A DNA stretch of 64,000 nucleotides from Apostichopus japonicus (lineage: Eukaryota; Echinodermata; Holothuroidea; Aspidochirotida; Stichopodidae), in NCBI RefSeq assembly GCF_037975245.1, contig NC_092564.1:25165484-25229483 (forward strand). The letters run 5' to 3'. The notes beneath the pieces were generated by a model. It was not told the origin of the DNA, did not search any database, and was given only the letters and a program-made list of their open reading frames with translations. Of the stretch, positions 12,141 through 23,298 are shown piece after piece. The translations under genes and the position numbers were made by a program. How positions within the stretch are numbered: position 1 is the stretch's first letter; every line of letters begins with the position of its first letter.

Positions 12141-12191
12141 TAGGCTTCTCGGCATTTTGGCTAAGATCATGTGTAGTATCTGTTCTTTCAG
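12141..12191 (+). ncRNA. U2 snRNA 5'-end-like fragment (pseudogene or SINE head)
   Basis: About 50 nt match the conserved 5' end of U2 spliceosomal RNA: GGCTTCTCGGC, TTTTGGCTAAGATCA and GTGTAGTATCTGTTCTT, the region that includes the branch-point recognition sequence. The match then stops; the following bases do not continue into the U2 Sm site or stem-loops III/IV. It is therefore not a functional U2 gene. It is either a truncated retro-pseudogene or the head of a snRNA-derived SINE. Confidence 0.6.
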
Positions 12192-12807
12192 GGAATGGTG
12201 ATACACACCTGACGATGATCACACAGTCACAGTCCCGATGCAAGGGGACTGGGGTTGAGAGCGGATCAGTCGTTCGGTAGTTTGGTTTTCTTGCCCAGGT
12301 TCTTTTCTGGGCGACTTTTCCTTAAAAAGTATCTTATTATCTTTGTGAAAGTGCGCCATCAGTTTCTCTCTCTCGGTCGGCAGTCGGACGCAATAAGAAG
12401 AGGAACGATCTTCTGGTAAATCCACCGGATTCGCTCAAGATATTTCTCTTTTTACGAATAAGGGAGAGCGTAGAGCGATTTATTTCATCGATATTTTGTG
12501 TAAGTGGAACATTATTTTAACCTAAACTTTTAACTCATGCGATTTATTTGTGAGGGGAATTCCTACCATGTAACGACATGTTACGCGTGTGACGTTTTCT
12601 ACGTTAGGTTAATTCTAAACTCTATGCTGCGGTTAACCCTATCGTAAGTATACGACTCAATTTACAATCACAGAAAACTTAATTAAATATACCCAAATCT
12701 TTTCCCATTTCTTCATATTTTTTGTACGAACGGCAAGGACTCTGCGGGAATTTTCTGATTGGATTATTTTATTTCGTCGATTGTTTGATGGCTATTTCGA
12801 ACTAAAG
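12192..12807 (+). other. GC-richer, CpG-containing leader-like region
   Basis: This stretch has more CpG than its surroundings (TCGGTCGGCAGTCGGACGC near 12376) and ends at an ATG-led ORF. A GTAAGT at about 12499 could be the donor of a 5' UTR intron. It may be a promoter and 5' UTR or part of the repeat that follows the U2-like head; I cannot decide. Confidence 0.25.
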
Positions 12808-12912
12808 ATGGAAACAGGGTCAAGCCCATCAATGGATTCCCTTCTCATGGAATTCGAAGACTTCATATTACGTAACTACCCGCCATGGAGACTAACGAAC
12901 AATAACTTGGAG
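12808..12912 (+). CDS. Possible orphan first coding exon (35 codons)
   Basis: An ATG in a good context (AAAGATGG) opens 35 codons starting METGSSPSMDSLLMEFEDF and ending NNNLE exactly at a strong donor, GAG|GTAAGA, in phase 0. Codons read cleanly with acidic and hydrophobic alternation. No downstream exon on this strand can be joined with confidence. I recognise no family. It could be the first exon of an unidentified gene with distant exons, or chance. Confidence 0.3.
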
Positions 12913-13639
12913 GTAAGAAATTTGTATTACTTATTTTTTCCAACAGGGTTTAGAAATTCCACCCCATTCACCCAGATATGTCATCACTGCGTATACGTGA
13001 TGACATTGCTGAATGAGTTATATTAAAAATGGTTAAATCTAATATTTAATCATTATCGTTGTGCACTGCTCAAATACTATTCCACATTTACCACAATTGG
13101 ATTAACACATATGCACTCGGGGGGGGGGTAGGAGCCGAGGGCACTGGGGGCACGAGTGGTGGTTGTGGAATGAGAGAGTGCCCCTCTGATGTTGTGCCCC
13201 CCACTTTTTGGAAGCTTCCTACCCCCCCCCCCCCCTCTGCATGCACTGAATCCAGCCAGGTATACTTGTCTATCTTCCCACTTTGGAAACAAAACAGAAC
13301 TGGTAAGAGGTGAAAGACAAGGTTCCATTCCTCAGCTGAAGGAAAGGCAAAGAATAATACCAAGATATAAATTCAATCAAATTAATTAAGAGCAGAAGTT
13401 TCTGAATCAAGACATGTTTTAAAAACTATGCCACTAATGTTCTTATTTGTTGAAGTCCTGAACTATTTAACAAATTAAAAGAACAAATACTTCAAAAACA
13501 GTTATAATGGTAGATTCTCCAGAATTCAGTGAAACGATCGGTTAAATAATATGTGGAGAGGTGCTATCATTATGCCATACCCTGCTAATGGAACTCTGTA
13601 ATTAACCTCATAACACTGTACTGTTTATTATTTCTATGA

Positions 13640-13870
13640 CATATTCATGTGGATGAACAATTCCTCCATGAGTCCTTCAAACAATATTCGGAAGCAATTT
13701 GTTATATTTTGGGAACAGACAGGCTTCCCAAACAACAATACAAACTAAGCAAAGCACTTGAAAGCAGTGTCAAGGACCATATTTATTCTATTCCACCTTA
13801 CTTGATTATCCACTTAAATTACATACATAACTATAGGGAAATAATCACTCTATCCGTTGAAAGATACTGA
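13640..13870 (+). pseudogene. Exon-like fragment, possibly P450-derived (+ strand)
   Basis: After a TGA at 13637 the frame stays open to 13870 and reads as helical protein: ESFKQYSEAICYILG, then KQQYKLSKALESSVKDH. No acceptor precedes it and no donor follows the plausible coding part (to about 13797). The spacing of QY and LESSVKD resembles the segment after the helix-E region of CYP20-type cytochrome P450s, recalled loosely; this is a weak family guess. Best read as an exon relic. Confidence 0.3.
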
Positions 13871-14001
13871 GGTATTCCAGTAAGAACTGTTTCCAAAACA
13901 CATCTCATCTTATCAGCAAAGAGAATAACATCTTCCAGTGCCATTTCATCCCATTTCTCCAGCATCTTTTTGGCAGCTTGTGGCACCGGTGGTACAAATC
14001 C
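13831..14001 (-). pseudogene. Exon-like fragment, possibly P450-derived (- strand)
   Basis: On the minus strand a pyrimidine-rich tract and CCAG precede 14001. From there 56 codons are open to a TAG at 13833-13831. The peptide contains VPQAAKKMLEKWDEMALED, then ILFADKMRCVLETVLTG, an amphipathic pattern like the KW...M..V....G helix D-E segment of CYP20-like P450s. No donor is visible. It faces the + strand fragment next to it, and the two would be consecutive in such a protein, which suggests a broken and locally inverted gene relic. Family assignment is tentative. Confidence 0.35.
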
Positions 14002-16288
14002 CTGGTCAAATTACAAGAAGCAGAATCCAATCATACCTTAGTTGGTTGAGGTCTTGTTACGAATTTTAAAATGGGGTTCTTTCAAACTTTAAACCTAAAA
14101 ACTGATGAAAGCATTCTAATTTGGGCTATCAATACTATTATTAACCTTTCTCAGATCTTGAACAGGACATATTAATTAGCTCTCAAATCCCCAACGAAAT
14201 AGTCTTATAAATGCTGTGGGTAAGAATAGATCCCAAATTTGAGTTCAAATGTTGAATTGAGTCATTCCATCAATACAAACTAACGCTGGATGCCATCACG
14301 TGATACGCAAGCAAGATTTACTGGCATTGTTCTATCTGTGTATTTAAATGTATCCGTTTACCGAAGTTTGACAATATGTATCGCAGAAACACAGCGAACA
14401 ATAAAACCCAGTGAGCCTTTTGTTTTAACGCACTGAATATTGCATGAATAAATATGTAGAGATTCGAACCCCTTTTAATGTACATATGTGAGATGATTTA
14501 TGTTATTACATGTGTTTGCCCCACTCTCCACCCTTTCCCTTTGTATTCCTTGACGAAAGCACAAGCGATGCGTTGTGACCGTGTGTGTGTAACGCTAAAT
14601 TGTAAAACACGTTAAGTCAAAACGTGCATCCGTGGTTGAAGTTGATACCTGCAATGTAGATCCTACTTACGGGGAACAAGAACTCTTTTGATTGGTGGAT
14701 CAAAATGTCGGTTGAGGTCAACAAAGATAATTAGGTCTATAATAAGCAAGGGTGTTTTAAAGCTGCTCTTTAATGTTTCTTTTAGGTTGATAAAGGTGGA
14801 TGTACACTCATAAGAGTGGTCTAACCCTTCCCGACTAAATGTAAAAGAATTTCGACTGAACCATTTTGTCGAGTTCTTTAAGAAACTCTTAATAGATGGG
14901 CGTAGTGACGTACGTGACACTAGTGTTGTTAAGACCCTATTATACTATATTCATATATTAATATAATAACCAACTGCTTCAGTATAGGCCAGCCGAAAGC
15001 ACCTTTATGTTGGCTATGTGGTGTTTGCTTATAGTACGCCCCCAGTTTTCCTCGTTTCTTTTCGATACTTTTTGTAACGGACAGATACTCGGGCAAGCTT
15101 AAATTAATTTAGTGGACAAGCGCCCTCGTAACATACATAAGGTAGCATACGCCAATTAAAAGCTCCATTGACTTACACACTAAATCACAAAAGTAATGTG
15201 GTCTTTAAGTCTAGATAGAAGTTTTCACTAGCTAAACGCTACCCATCACCGGATAGCTGACAAGTTGGCCGTTCATGGCACCATCAATTTTCCGTATCAT
15301 GACCGCGTAGATTTTTTGCTATCCGAGCCGGAAGTTTTCGTCACTTGTAAACAAACCTCTTCACTCAGTGGTAAACAATTTTCCTACGCTGCTCCTGGGA
15401 GGCCTAAAGGGGTCTAAAAAAGCCACAAAAAAACTAGATCATGATTGATAACAGGTCACAAAAGATGTTCTCCTGTTGCTTTTTGGCACTTTTCCTGAAG
15501 GAGAACAATCGAGCGGATGGATATAGACTCCAATAGGAGTATGCCACCATAAACTCAGCTGTGTAGGTATACCATACAATGCATAGAGACTATAACTGTG
15601 TATGGAAATACGCTTCTACAATGGAGCGGACGAGCGCCACCGATCGCGCAAACATGTAACCGGTATCGTGGAAGCTTCGTGAGAGAGAAAAATACGCAAG
15701 AGAAACGAACATTACAAACGTCTTGACCAAGACTAACGTGACACCCATTATTTCACCCTTTTTGGGGGGTGATTGTGAAAGTACAATGTTATGGTCGTTT
15801 TGTATCGGATACGGCACAGCGTTTTAATTTGCATATTCATTGTCTGTTTAGGTGTTACTGATATTTCTGTGGACTGTTTTCTCGTGATTTCGATGCATAA
15901 TTATGTACATAATTATATGTACATAATTGATTAATTATTAATTAACTATGATGTACATAATTATATCTAATCACTTATGATAGTCGTTCAGTGTATTAAA
16001 TTTCGTTTTAGCGCATGTTTCTATTACTGGAAAATTGTAATGGTTATAGCTGTAAAATTAAAGTGGCAGTACGTATACAATGCTATTGCAAACAAAGAGT
16101 TGATCAAACAGAATAAAAATTAACTGCAAGGAAGTAAAGACAACTTTAAATCTTTTTGGCTAAGATCACGTGTGTGAGTTCTGGGAGCCTGGTCTACAAA
16201 ATACTTGACTTTCTTATTCCCGACTTAATGACGTATCCTTAACACGTGTCATTTGAAAGAGGGCAGGCAAATATGGTATAAATAGTAA
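13871..16288. other. Intergenic apart from the minus-strand relic
   Basis: AT-rich, no supported gene beyond the fragment ending at 14001. Around 15896-15970 there are repeated TACATAATTA and TTAATTA palindromes. A 20-nt match to the U2 5' region (TTTTGGCTAAGATCACGTGT) lies at about 16157. Confidence 0.35.
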
Positions 16289-17860
16289 TATATTCTCATA
16301 CGCGTATGAATGTAACTTGAATTTAAAAGTATTCAAACCTAGGAGGGGAGGGGGGGGGCAAAATAATTGTCCTGGGGCTCGATATACTTTCGAATCCCCT
16401 GGTTGAAGTTGTGATACTATAGAGAACAAATTAAAAAAACGAATGCAAACTTGTAATAAGTTTGATTTATGGTATGGAGTTGTACGTATTGTAATCGTCC
16501 AAAAAAATATGAATAACTCGAAACAAATTTTTTTTTTTCGGTCCTTTTCCTTTTTCATGCAAAGTCACCCAAGATATCGGAGCCTGGCGCAGGAAATTTT
16601 AACAACTTTATCCACTCTCAACCCCAGACCCGTTGAACCCAGACCCCTTACCCCTCACCCCATACCACTCACCCCTTACCCCCAGACCCCCTGGAAAGGG
16701 AAAAGACACTACACATGATTGGTCGTTACGCGCTACTTACCGCCTTTCATATAACAGAGCGACTTATGTAGCTATGCCTCTCACTTAGAAAATATATAGG
16801 AAGCTATTTACGAGAGACGTGGCTGTTTAACCGATTATTGCAGAGCCCCCTTTATTATTTTGCCTGTTTCCAGACGTTAATCGCAGTTCTTTCTCCGCAG
16901 TAAAGCAGCAAGTTCTCTATCACAATTTATATTTGTACACTTCTTAAAACTCGACGTGTATTGAAAATTGCCACGTGAGAATTGCGCCATTAATCTATTT
17001 AATACCGTAATTTATTCTATTTATTCTTGGAATTCTATTTGCTGTTTTAAACCTTGTTTTTTGGCCAATCTATCAGCCACGATCTCTTTCAGCTGAAGAG
17101 TAAACTTGCACAACCGTTCATTTTAATATATATATTCTCATACGCTTATGAATTTAACTTGAATCATTAAGAATATTATAAAACATAACTAGGGGGTGGG
17201 GGCAAAATAATTGTAAAAATCCATGTAAATTTGGAATAAGTTTGATTTATGGAATGGAGTGATACGTATTGTACTCGTTAAAAAATATGAAAGCTCGAAA
17301 GAGAATTTTTTTTTTAATAACCTGACGATTTCAGGCCCACTTAGGTCTTTTTTTTTTAATTTTTTTTTTATGAAAACCCATCATAAAGCCTTGCGTATGA
17401 AAATGAAACAAATTTATCCAATCTCAACCTCAGACCCCTTACCCCCAGATCGTTACCCTCAGATCCCCCTTGAAAGAGTTACTTGTGTAGCTATGCATTT
17501 CACTTTAACAAAAATATACGTAGCTATTTACGAGAGATATTGCTGTTAAACCGAATATTGGAGAGCCCCCTCTATTATTTTGCCTGTTTCCAGACGTTTT
17601 TACTAGCTCCCAGTGCTTTCTCCGCAGTGAAGCAGCGAGTTCTCTATCACAATTTATATTTGCACACTTCTTAAAACTCGACGTGTATTTAAAAAAATGC
17701 CACGTGAGATTTGCGCCATTAATCTATTTAATACTTTAATTTATTTAAACAAGAGTGGAATTCTATTTGCTGCTTTTTAAACCTTGTTTCTTTGGCCAAT
17801 CTATCAGCCACGATCTCTTTCAGCTGCAAAGTATAATAATTGCTCAACCGTTCATTTTAA
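16289..17860. repeat. Tandem direct duplication, about 0.8 kb (16289-17126 and 17127-17860)
   Basis: Both halves run in the same order: TATTCTCATACGC, GAATAAG/TAATAAGTTTGATTTATGG, a CCC-rich stretch with CAGACCCC, TAGCTATGC, GAGAGCCCCC/CAGAGCCCCC, TTATTTTGCCTGTTTCCAGAC, CTCGACGTGTATT, TTGGCCAATCTATCAGCCAC and CAACCGTTCATTTTAA. They have diverged by substitutions and indels (838 against 734 bp), so the duplication is not very recent. No coding potential is visible in either copy. Confidence 0.8.
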
Positions 17861-20187
17861 GCATGTTTCCACTGATTAGGTACACGTAATAAACTTTAAT
17901 AAAAAGAAGTGAGGAATTATCGCAGTTGACTGTCGTAACAATGCAGTCACTGCAGAGATCTAACGTGAAAGGCGTTAAGACATGTGCAACCTTGACGAAG
18001 TCATTCAAATATATACCAGTTTAACCAACGACGATTTTTTGTTCCTTTTTTCCTTGATTTTTTTTTTTTTTTTACCGTTTCAGTCACAAAAAAAGGACAG
18101 ATTTAAGCCAATTTTGTTTATTAAGACAAACAGATTCATGAGAAAATAAAAAAATAATAAAATAACACAGAAACCTTCAATTAGTTCAGAGGGTATTTAA
18201 TTGTGTTTTATGATTTTCAGAAGTATCGCTGAATAAATATTAACGAGATTTTCATACTGAAAGTAGAAAGGTCATATAGATATATACATATATTCACACA
18301 AATTTACACTTTTTCCGGGTTATTAATTCATTAGTGGTGAAATCTTTGTAACTTAATACGTTTATCGCACAGCGTCTATAATTAGTTAACCAATCTCGTT
18401 ATGGTTGTAACTGCAATATACACACATTATGCACGCGCGATGTACGTTTACAGTACGCATGCGCACATCAGCTACGAAAGGGGAAGGGGTTGGGGTCGGA
18501 TAACCATCTTATTTGTCCGTACCGAAAGTTAACAGTAATTTCTAACTTCAGCAGCCTTTAGCTAAGTTAATATCGCCTGTGTATATACGGTACCTTATTA
18601 AAAATGATATTTAGGGATAAGAAAAAATGTTGCATGAATCCTTTGGTTCAAAGAAATTAAGAGACACGTTTAATTTCCACAAACTGGTTATGGTAAAAGC
18701 CGAAAATTCCGTACTAACATAGTATACTGTGTATATAAAATATTTTTTCTCGCATACCGATTGGTTTCACCATATTAAACCACTTCAGCCCAGATTGGTA
18801 TATGCAAAGTAATCTGAATGATATTACTTATGTTATTATGACACCCAAGACTCAAAAAAAAAAAAAAAAAACGAAAAAGATGTTCTTCTTTGCGGCAATT
18901 TTCCTGTGGAAGAAAAACCCGACCGGATTAATACCAACTCTATGTGGGGTATCCCACTATATGGGTGTGGGTCGGGTGGGAGAGGGCGTTAAATTCAATA
19001 ATTTTTGAGAATGTACAAAATAAATCAACTTAAAGGTAATAAATTCTGATTACATTTAGGCCACACTCATCGTCCATACCCCGCTATATCGGTAACGTGT
19101 TGTCCAAATTCGATTCACATATCTACCAATACGACCTCTTGAAGGTAACCATGGCATCTTTAACCATCGATCACTTTTACCTTCAAAATCCGCCGTGAAG
19201 TATTGACTCTCTTTCTCCTGTGTACACACATGTGTTGACTTAACTTAACGATTGATTAATTGATTGTTTAAATGCATGATTACTCATTAATCAGAAGTCT
19301 TATTTAGATACTTCACCTGGAGAGAAGTTTTTTTGTTTTTAATATGGATTTATTCATCAATTTCTGAGGCAAAAATGCTTTAGTTTTGGTATCAAAATTA
19401 GTTGAGAATGTTGTTGGGCGGAAACATAGGTTTTCTTAGTTGCTTACGGAAATTTACTCGGTTGTCTGATGTCTGGAGCTCACAGGCGTATGTGAATATA
19501 TATAGGTAAAGAACATACCAGGCTTTGAAGCGTGTGGAGCGTGTTCGACGGTCGGAAAAATTAAATATATCAAAATCAATTTTAATTTTGGAATTACGTC
19601 ATGACGTCATGATGTGTAGAAAACAAAGGAATACAACAGGGTGTCCTATTTATATAAAAATGATAAACTTTAATAAAGAAAAAATCTCATATCCCGTATA
19701 TTGGACAATTATTGCTTTGATTGATCGACAAGATAAACAAGATAGCGCCACCTCTAGATAAGATAGCGCCACCTGTATACTAGATAGCCTCACCTGTACA
19801 CAAGAAAGCAATTGGTGTGACTAAGAACTAACATAGCAGCCAACGACTCGTCTAAAACAGAACGACAACACAACAGCAGTGTATACGAAACATGCTCCTG
19901 CCTATTTAGTTTGTATTGCAAGGTTATCCTCATGGTTTATTTATAGATAACGTTAATTATGACTTCACCAACCCTTTTCAAACCCATTCTTTTATTAATG
20001 TTTACCCATTGTTTTTTTTAAATTTGAAGATACTGTTAAAACTGAAATTAGTGTTATAGTTTATATTAAGTGTTTTTCATACAGTTCGCGCTAAACTATT
20101 CATGAGCAAGTTTGTATTTCTAACATTGTTAACTAATTATTGTATACAAGATGAGTCCAGACTACGCAAGAATAGTTCATGCAACGC
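17861..20187. other. Intergenic, no gene supported
   Basis: AT-rich DNA with an A tract at about 18854-18871 and short repeats (GATAGCGCCACCT, twice near 19742-19773). No exon with both splice context and coding character was found. Confidence 0.4.
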
Positions 20188-20415
20188 CTTTTACGCAAAC
20201 GTTCTGTGACGCAACGTTCTTTGACGCAACGTTCTTTTACGACACGTTCTTTTACGAAACGTTTTTTTACGAAACATTCTTTTACGAAACGTTCTTTTAT
20301 GAACGTTCTTTTACGAAACGTTCTTTGACGCAACATTCTTTGACGCAACGTTCTTTTACGAAACGTTCTTTTACGAAACGTTCTTTTACGAAACGTTCTT
20401 TTACGAAACGTTCTT
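20188..20415. repeat. 15-bp minisatellite (TTTTACGAAACGTTC)n
   Basis: About 15 copies of a 15-bp unit, with variants such as TTTGACGCAACGTTC, run through this stretch. Because 15 is divisible by three, frames on both strands stay open across it (SFTKR repeats on +, RTFRK repeats on -). These are not evidence of a gene. Confidence 0.9.
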
Positions 20416-23131
20416 TTGGAATTGAGAATGACTATCATTTTCGTCTCATTCTCAAATAAACGAAGTTTTTTTCATTTTCCTCGTACAGCCTTTGACCTTC
20501 TGATCAATTAAAGTATGTTCTTCCTTGCCACAGTTATCAAACAAGCGTATATAAAGGTCTAAACAGCATAACGTACGAACACAGTATATGGAATGATAGC
20601 CTGTAACTGTCAATGCAGATTTATGAAAGTGACTTTTAATATATATCATATATATATCCACTTGTCGTCAAGTTTGTCGTCTCAGAAACTGTCACGTGTT
20701 CTCAAATGACTATTCCAAACATGCTGATAAAGGTTAAAAACACATATTTAACCTGTCACACATTTTTGAGTGTCAATGTTAAACATAAATACATCATATG
20801 TTAGGTCATTGCTCTACGGCAGGCCCGTAGCCAGAGTTCGATTGTCTTGTTTTAAGGGTGGGGGAGGGGTCCAAATCCCAGGCCGGCGTCTGGGATCCAA
20901 GGGAAGGGGATTGCGGGGAGGGGTTTCCCTCCCCTTTCTGAAATCGTTGTAATGGGGATTACATGCAAAATGGTGCTACCATTTCCATTATTTTTAACGA
21001 AACTTGTGCCAAGCTTAAATGTGGCCAGTGTATAAAAGTTTACGTGCGTGCATTATAAATTTAAGACACCAGGAAGTAAGTCTGAATTTTCCCCCATCCC
21101 CCCCCCCCCCCCCGTTGTTACGCTCTGTCCCACGTAAGATCAATATATATGTCATCACCGGTCAGTGTCACAGGTATAAAGCCAGTCAAGCTTTTTGGTT
21201 GGAGTTGATGGGAGTAAAATGATTATACTCGGAAACCATTACATGATTATAATCCTCTATTTATAGTTCATCACTCCGTGATGTGTAAATCCGTGTAATA
21301 ACATTGAATCCATACCAGAATCAATACATGTGATAGGATGAGAATATTGCTGGTTAAAGGTGTGAAGTGTATGGTGAAGGGTGAAGTGGGGTCACAAGGG
21401 GGAAGGGGAGGGAGAGGGGGTGGGGAGGGGCTGCTTTTCCACAAATGAGATTTTGAAATCTCCTTATGTCAAGATATAGCTACATAAAGCAGGTTATAAT
21501 GCTATAATTATACTTAAACTAATGCTAGAGTGAAATTAAAATAGGCTACAAAAGATGAGACAAATTCTCGAATTTCACAAACATATTTTTTTTTTCCCTT
21601 TTTGAATGAGAGTGGGGTAAAGTGCATCTATATTCGCTTGAAGGTACCAAGATGGCGACACAACCTCAATAAATTCCCTTCAGTGTCACATGTTTTTCAA
21701 ATAAAAACAACTTTAAAAGTTCTTAAGAGTGATTGGCAGTCTACTATTAGCGTATAAACACTTCTGTGATAACTCTTTATACAATTGGTTTAGTTAAAAT
21801 ATCTATCTCTGGCATATTATTATCATTTTTTTATCTTTTCTAAATTTAGTATCGAGCAAATATCTTTTAAGCCGTTAAAAATTGACAATCATTTGAAATT
21901 TGGAGTCGAGTGTTACCTTAGCTTGTGAGATTTTATGCACCCTCTAGCTAAGATTTGACGGGTTTACAAGGGCTCTTATGAACACAATTCAACTGAGTCA
22001 GTCTGAGTAGAAAGTTAAACAAACCTAACCCGTTAGAAGCAAAGCTGAAACCGACCCCCGAAAAATATTAAAGAAATATACCCAGAGACCACCACGACAA
22101 CAATGGACTTCTATATATCTATTAATGCTTCTGTTGTAGCATGCGTTAAAGGTCAATAGAATTGGTCCAAAATACGCTAGATTGTCCGCAGATAATGGTC
22201 ACACTTTCTCCTACCTCAACATGCATTTCGCTACCACTCTGATGAAAGTATATATGCTTCCTGGCTGAGACAATTATTTTCCCTCAATGTCTGGAAGTAA
22301 ATTGGCGGGAGTGGGGTGGGGTGGGGGTGGGTAGGGTGTATGGAGGGTTAACAATAACCAGAAAAGTACTTTTGGAAATATCTAGCAATTTTTGGCATTT
22401 TAATTTTATTTGATTAGGAGTTAAATTCGAGAAGGTAACTGTAAAAGAGCTGCAACATTTGATAAGGAGAAATACATCATTACACGTAAGTTTTACATAT
22501 ACGGGAATCTGAAGTTAACCGATATTTGGTTATGTGTTTTCTCAGTATAAAGTCATATGTCATTTCTTTTTTTTCTGTAACGCATACGGTAGCCCGCTTT
22601 AAAGGAAGAACTACTTACGAAGTATCCTACTGAATTATGTAAATGATTGTAAATATTCTGTTTGTTTACATGTACAAAACTTGAAAAATGAAGAGCGTTG
22701 TTGTTTTCCCCCTATGCATTTATTACGGTATTTCTGTACATACCATTAAAAAGAAAGGTATTTTATGAATTATGCAAACACCTAACATTACAATATAAAC
22801 CTTGTTGGACAAGAAAATATACAAAATCTATTTGAAAGAAGGGTATGGTACGGTACTTTATTTAGACGGGGTAGAAGTTTCAACGGCTCATTAACATACT
22901 GCATGGGGAGTTTATGCTTAGGATTAAGTATAAGCGATATCCTATACTTATAAGGTATATTCATAAATTCATCCCAAACAAGAACTTTTCGGCAAAAGGC
23001 TTGTCTTGAAAAATCATTGAGGTAATAATAAATTCAAGAATTCTAAAGTAAGAAGAATAAACAAATATATGAAATATTGTTTAAAAAACGGTAAAAGATC
23101 AGAACTTTCTGTGTGTTCTTCGGGACATCTC
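20416..23131. other. Intergenic with G-rich and repeat-derived DNA
   Basis: No gene supported. GGCCCGTAGCCAGA at about 20822 followed by G-rich then TTTCCCTCCCCTTTCTGAAAT looks like the end of a non-autonomous transposon common in marine invertebrates, recalled from general knowledge. A run of about 17 C lies at 21099. Strong G-quadruplex-prone runs are at 21385-21430 and 22300-22345. Confidence 0.35.
22300..22345 (+). other. G-quadruplex-prone tract
   Basis: GTGGGGTGGGGTGGGGGTGG followed by GTAGGG gives at least four G runs of three or more with loops of one or two bases, a canonical quadruplex pattern. No gene start is nearby, so a regulatory role cannot be argued. Confidence 0.6.
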
Positions 23132-23298
23132 AACCAGGGACCAGGAGGCTTTAAACCAGGGTTAAATCAAGCTTTAAGCTAGGAACCAATAAAGCATTAA
23201 ACCAGGGACCAATAAAGCTTTAAACTAGGGATCAACAAGCTTTAAACCAGGGTCCAATAAAGCTTAAAACCAGGGACCAATAAAGCTTTAAACCAGAG
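23132..23298. repeat. 23-25-bp minisatellite with AATAAAG in most units
   Basis: About seven degenerate units of CTTTAAACCAGGGACCAATAAAG. Copies vary (AACTAGGGATCAAC, AACCAGGGTCC). Most units carry AATAAAG and an AAGCTT at the unit junction. No ORF significance. Confidence 0.85.

Noticed and set aside
20133-20459. ORFs of about 100 codons on both strands (SFTKR / RTFRK repeats)
   Set aside because: Produced by the 15-bp minisatellite.
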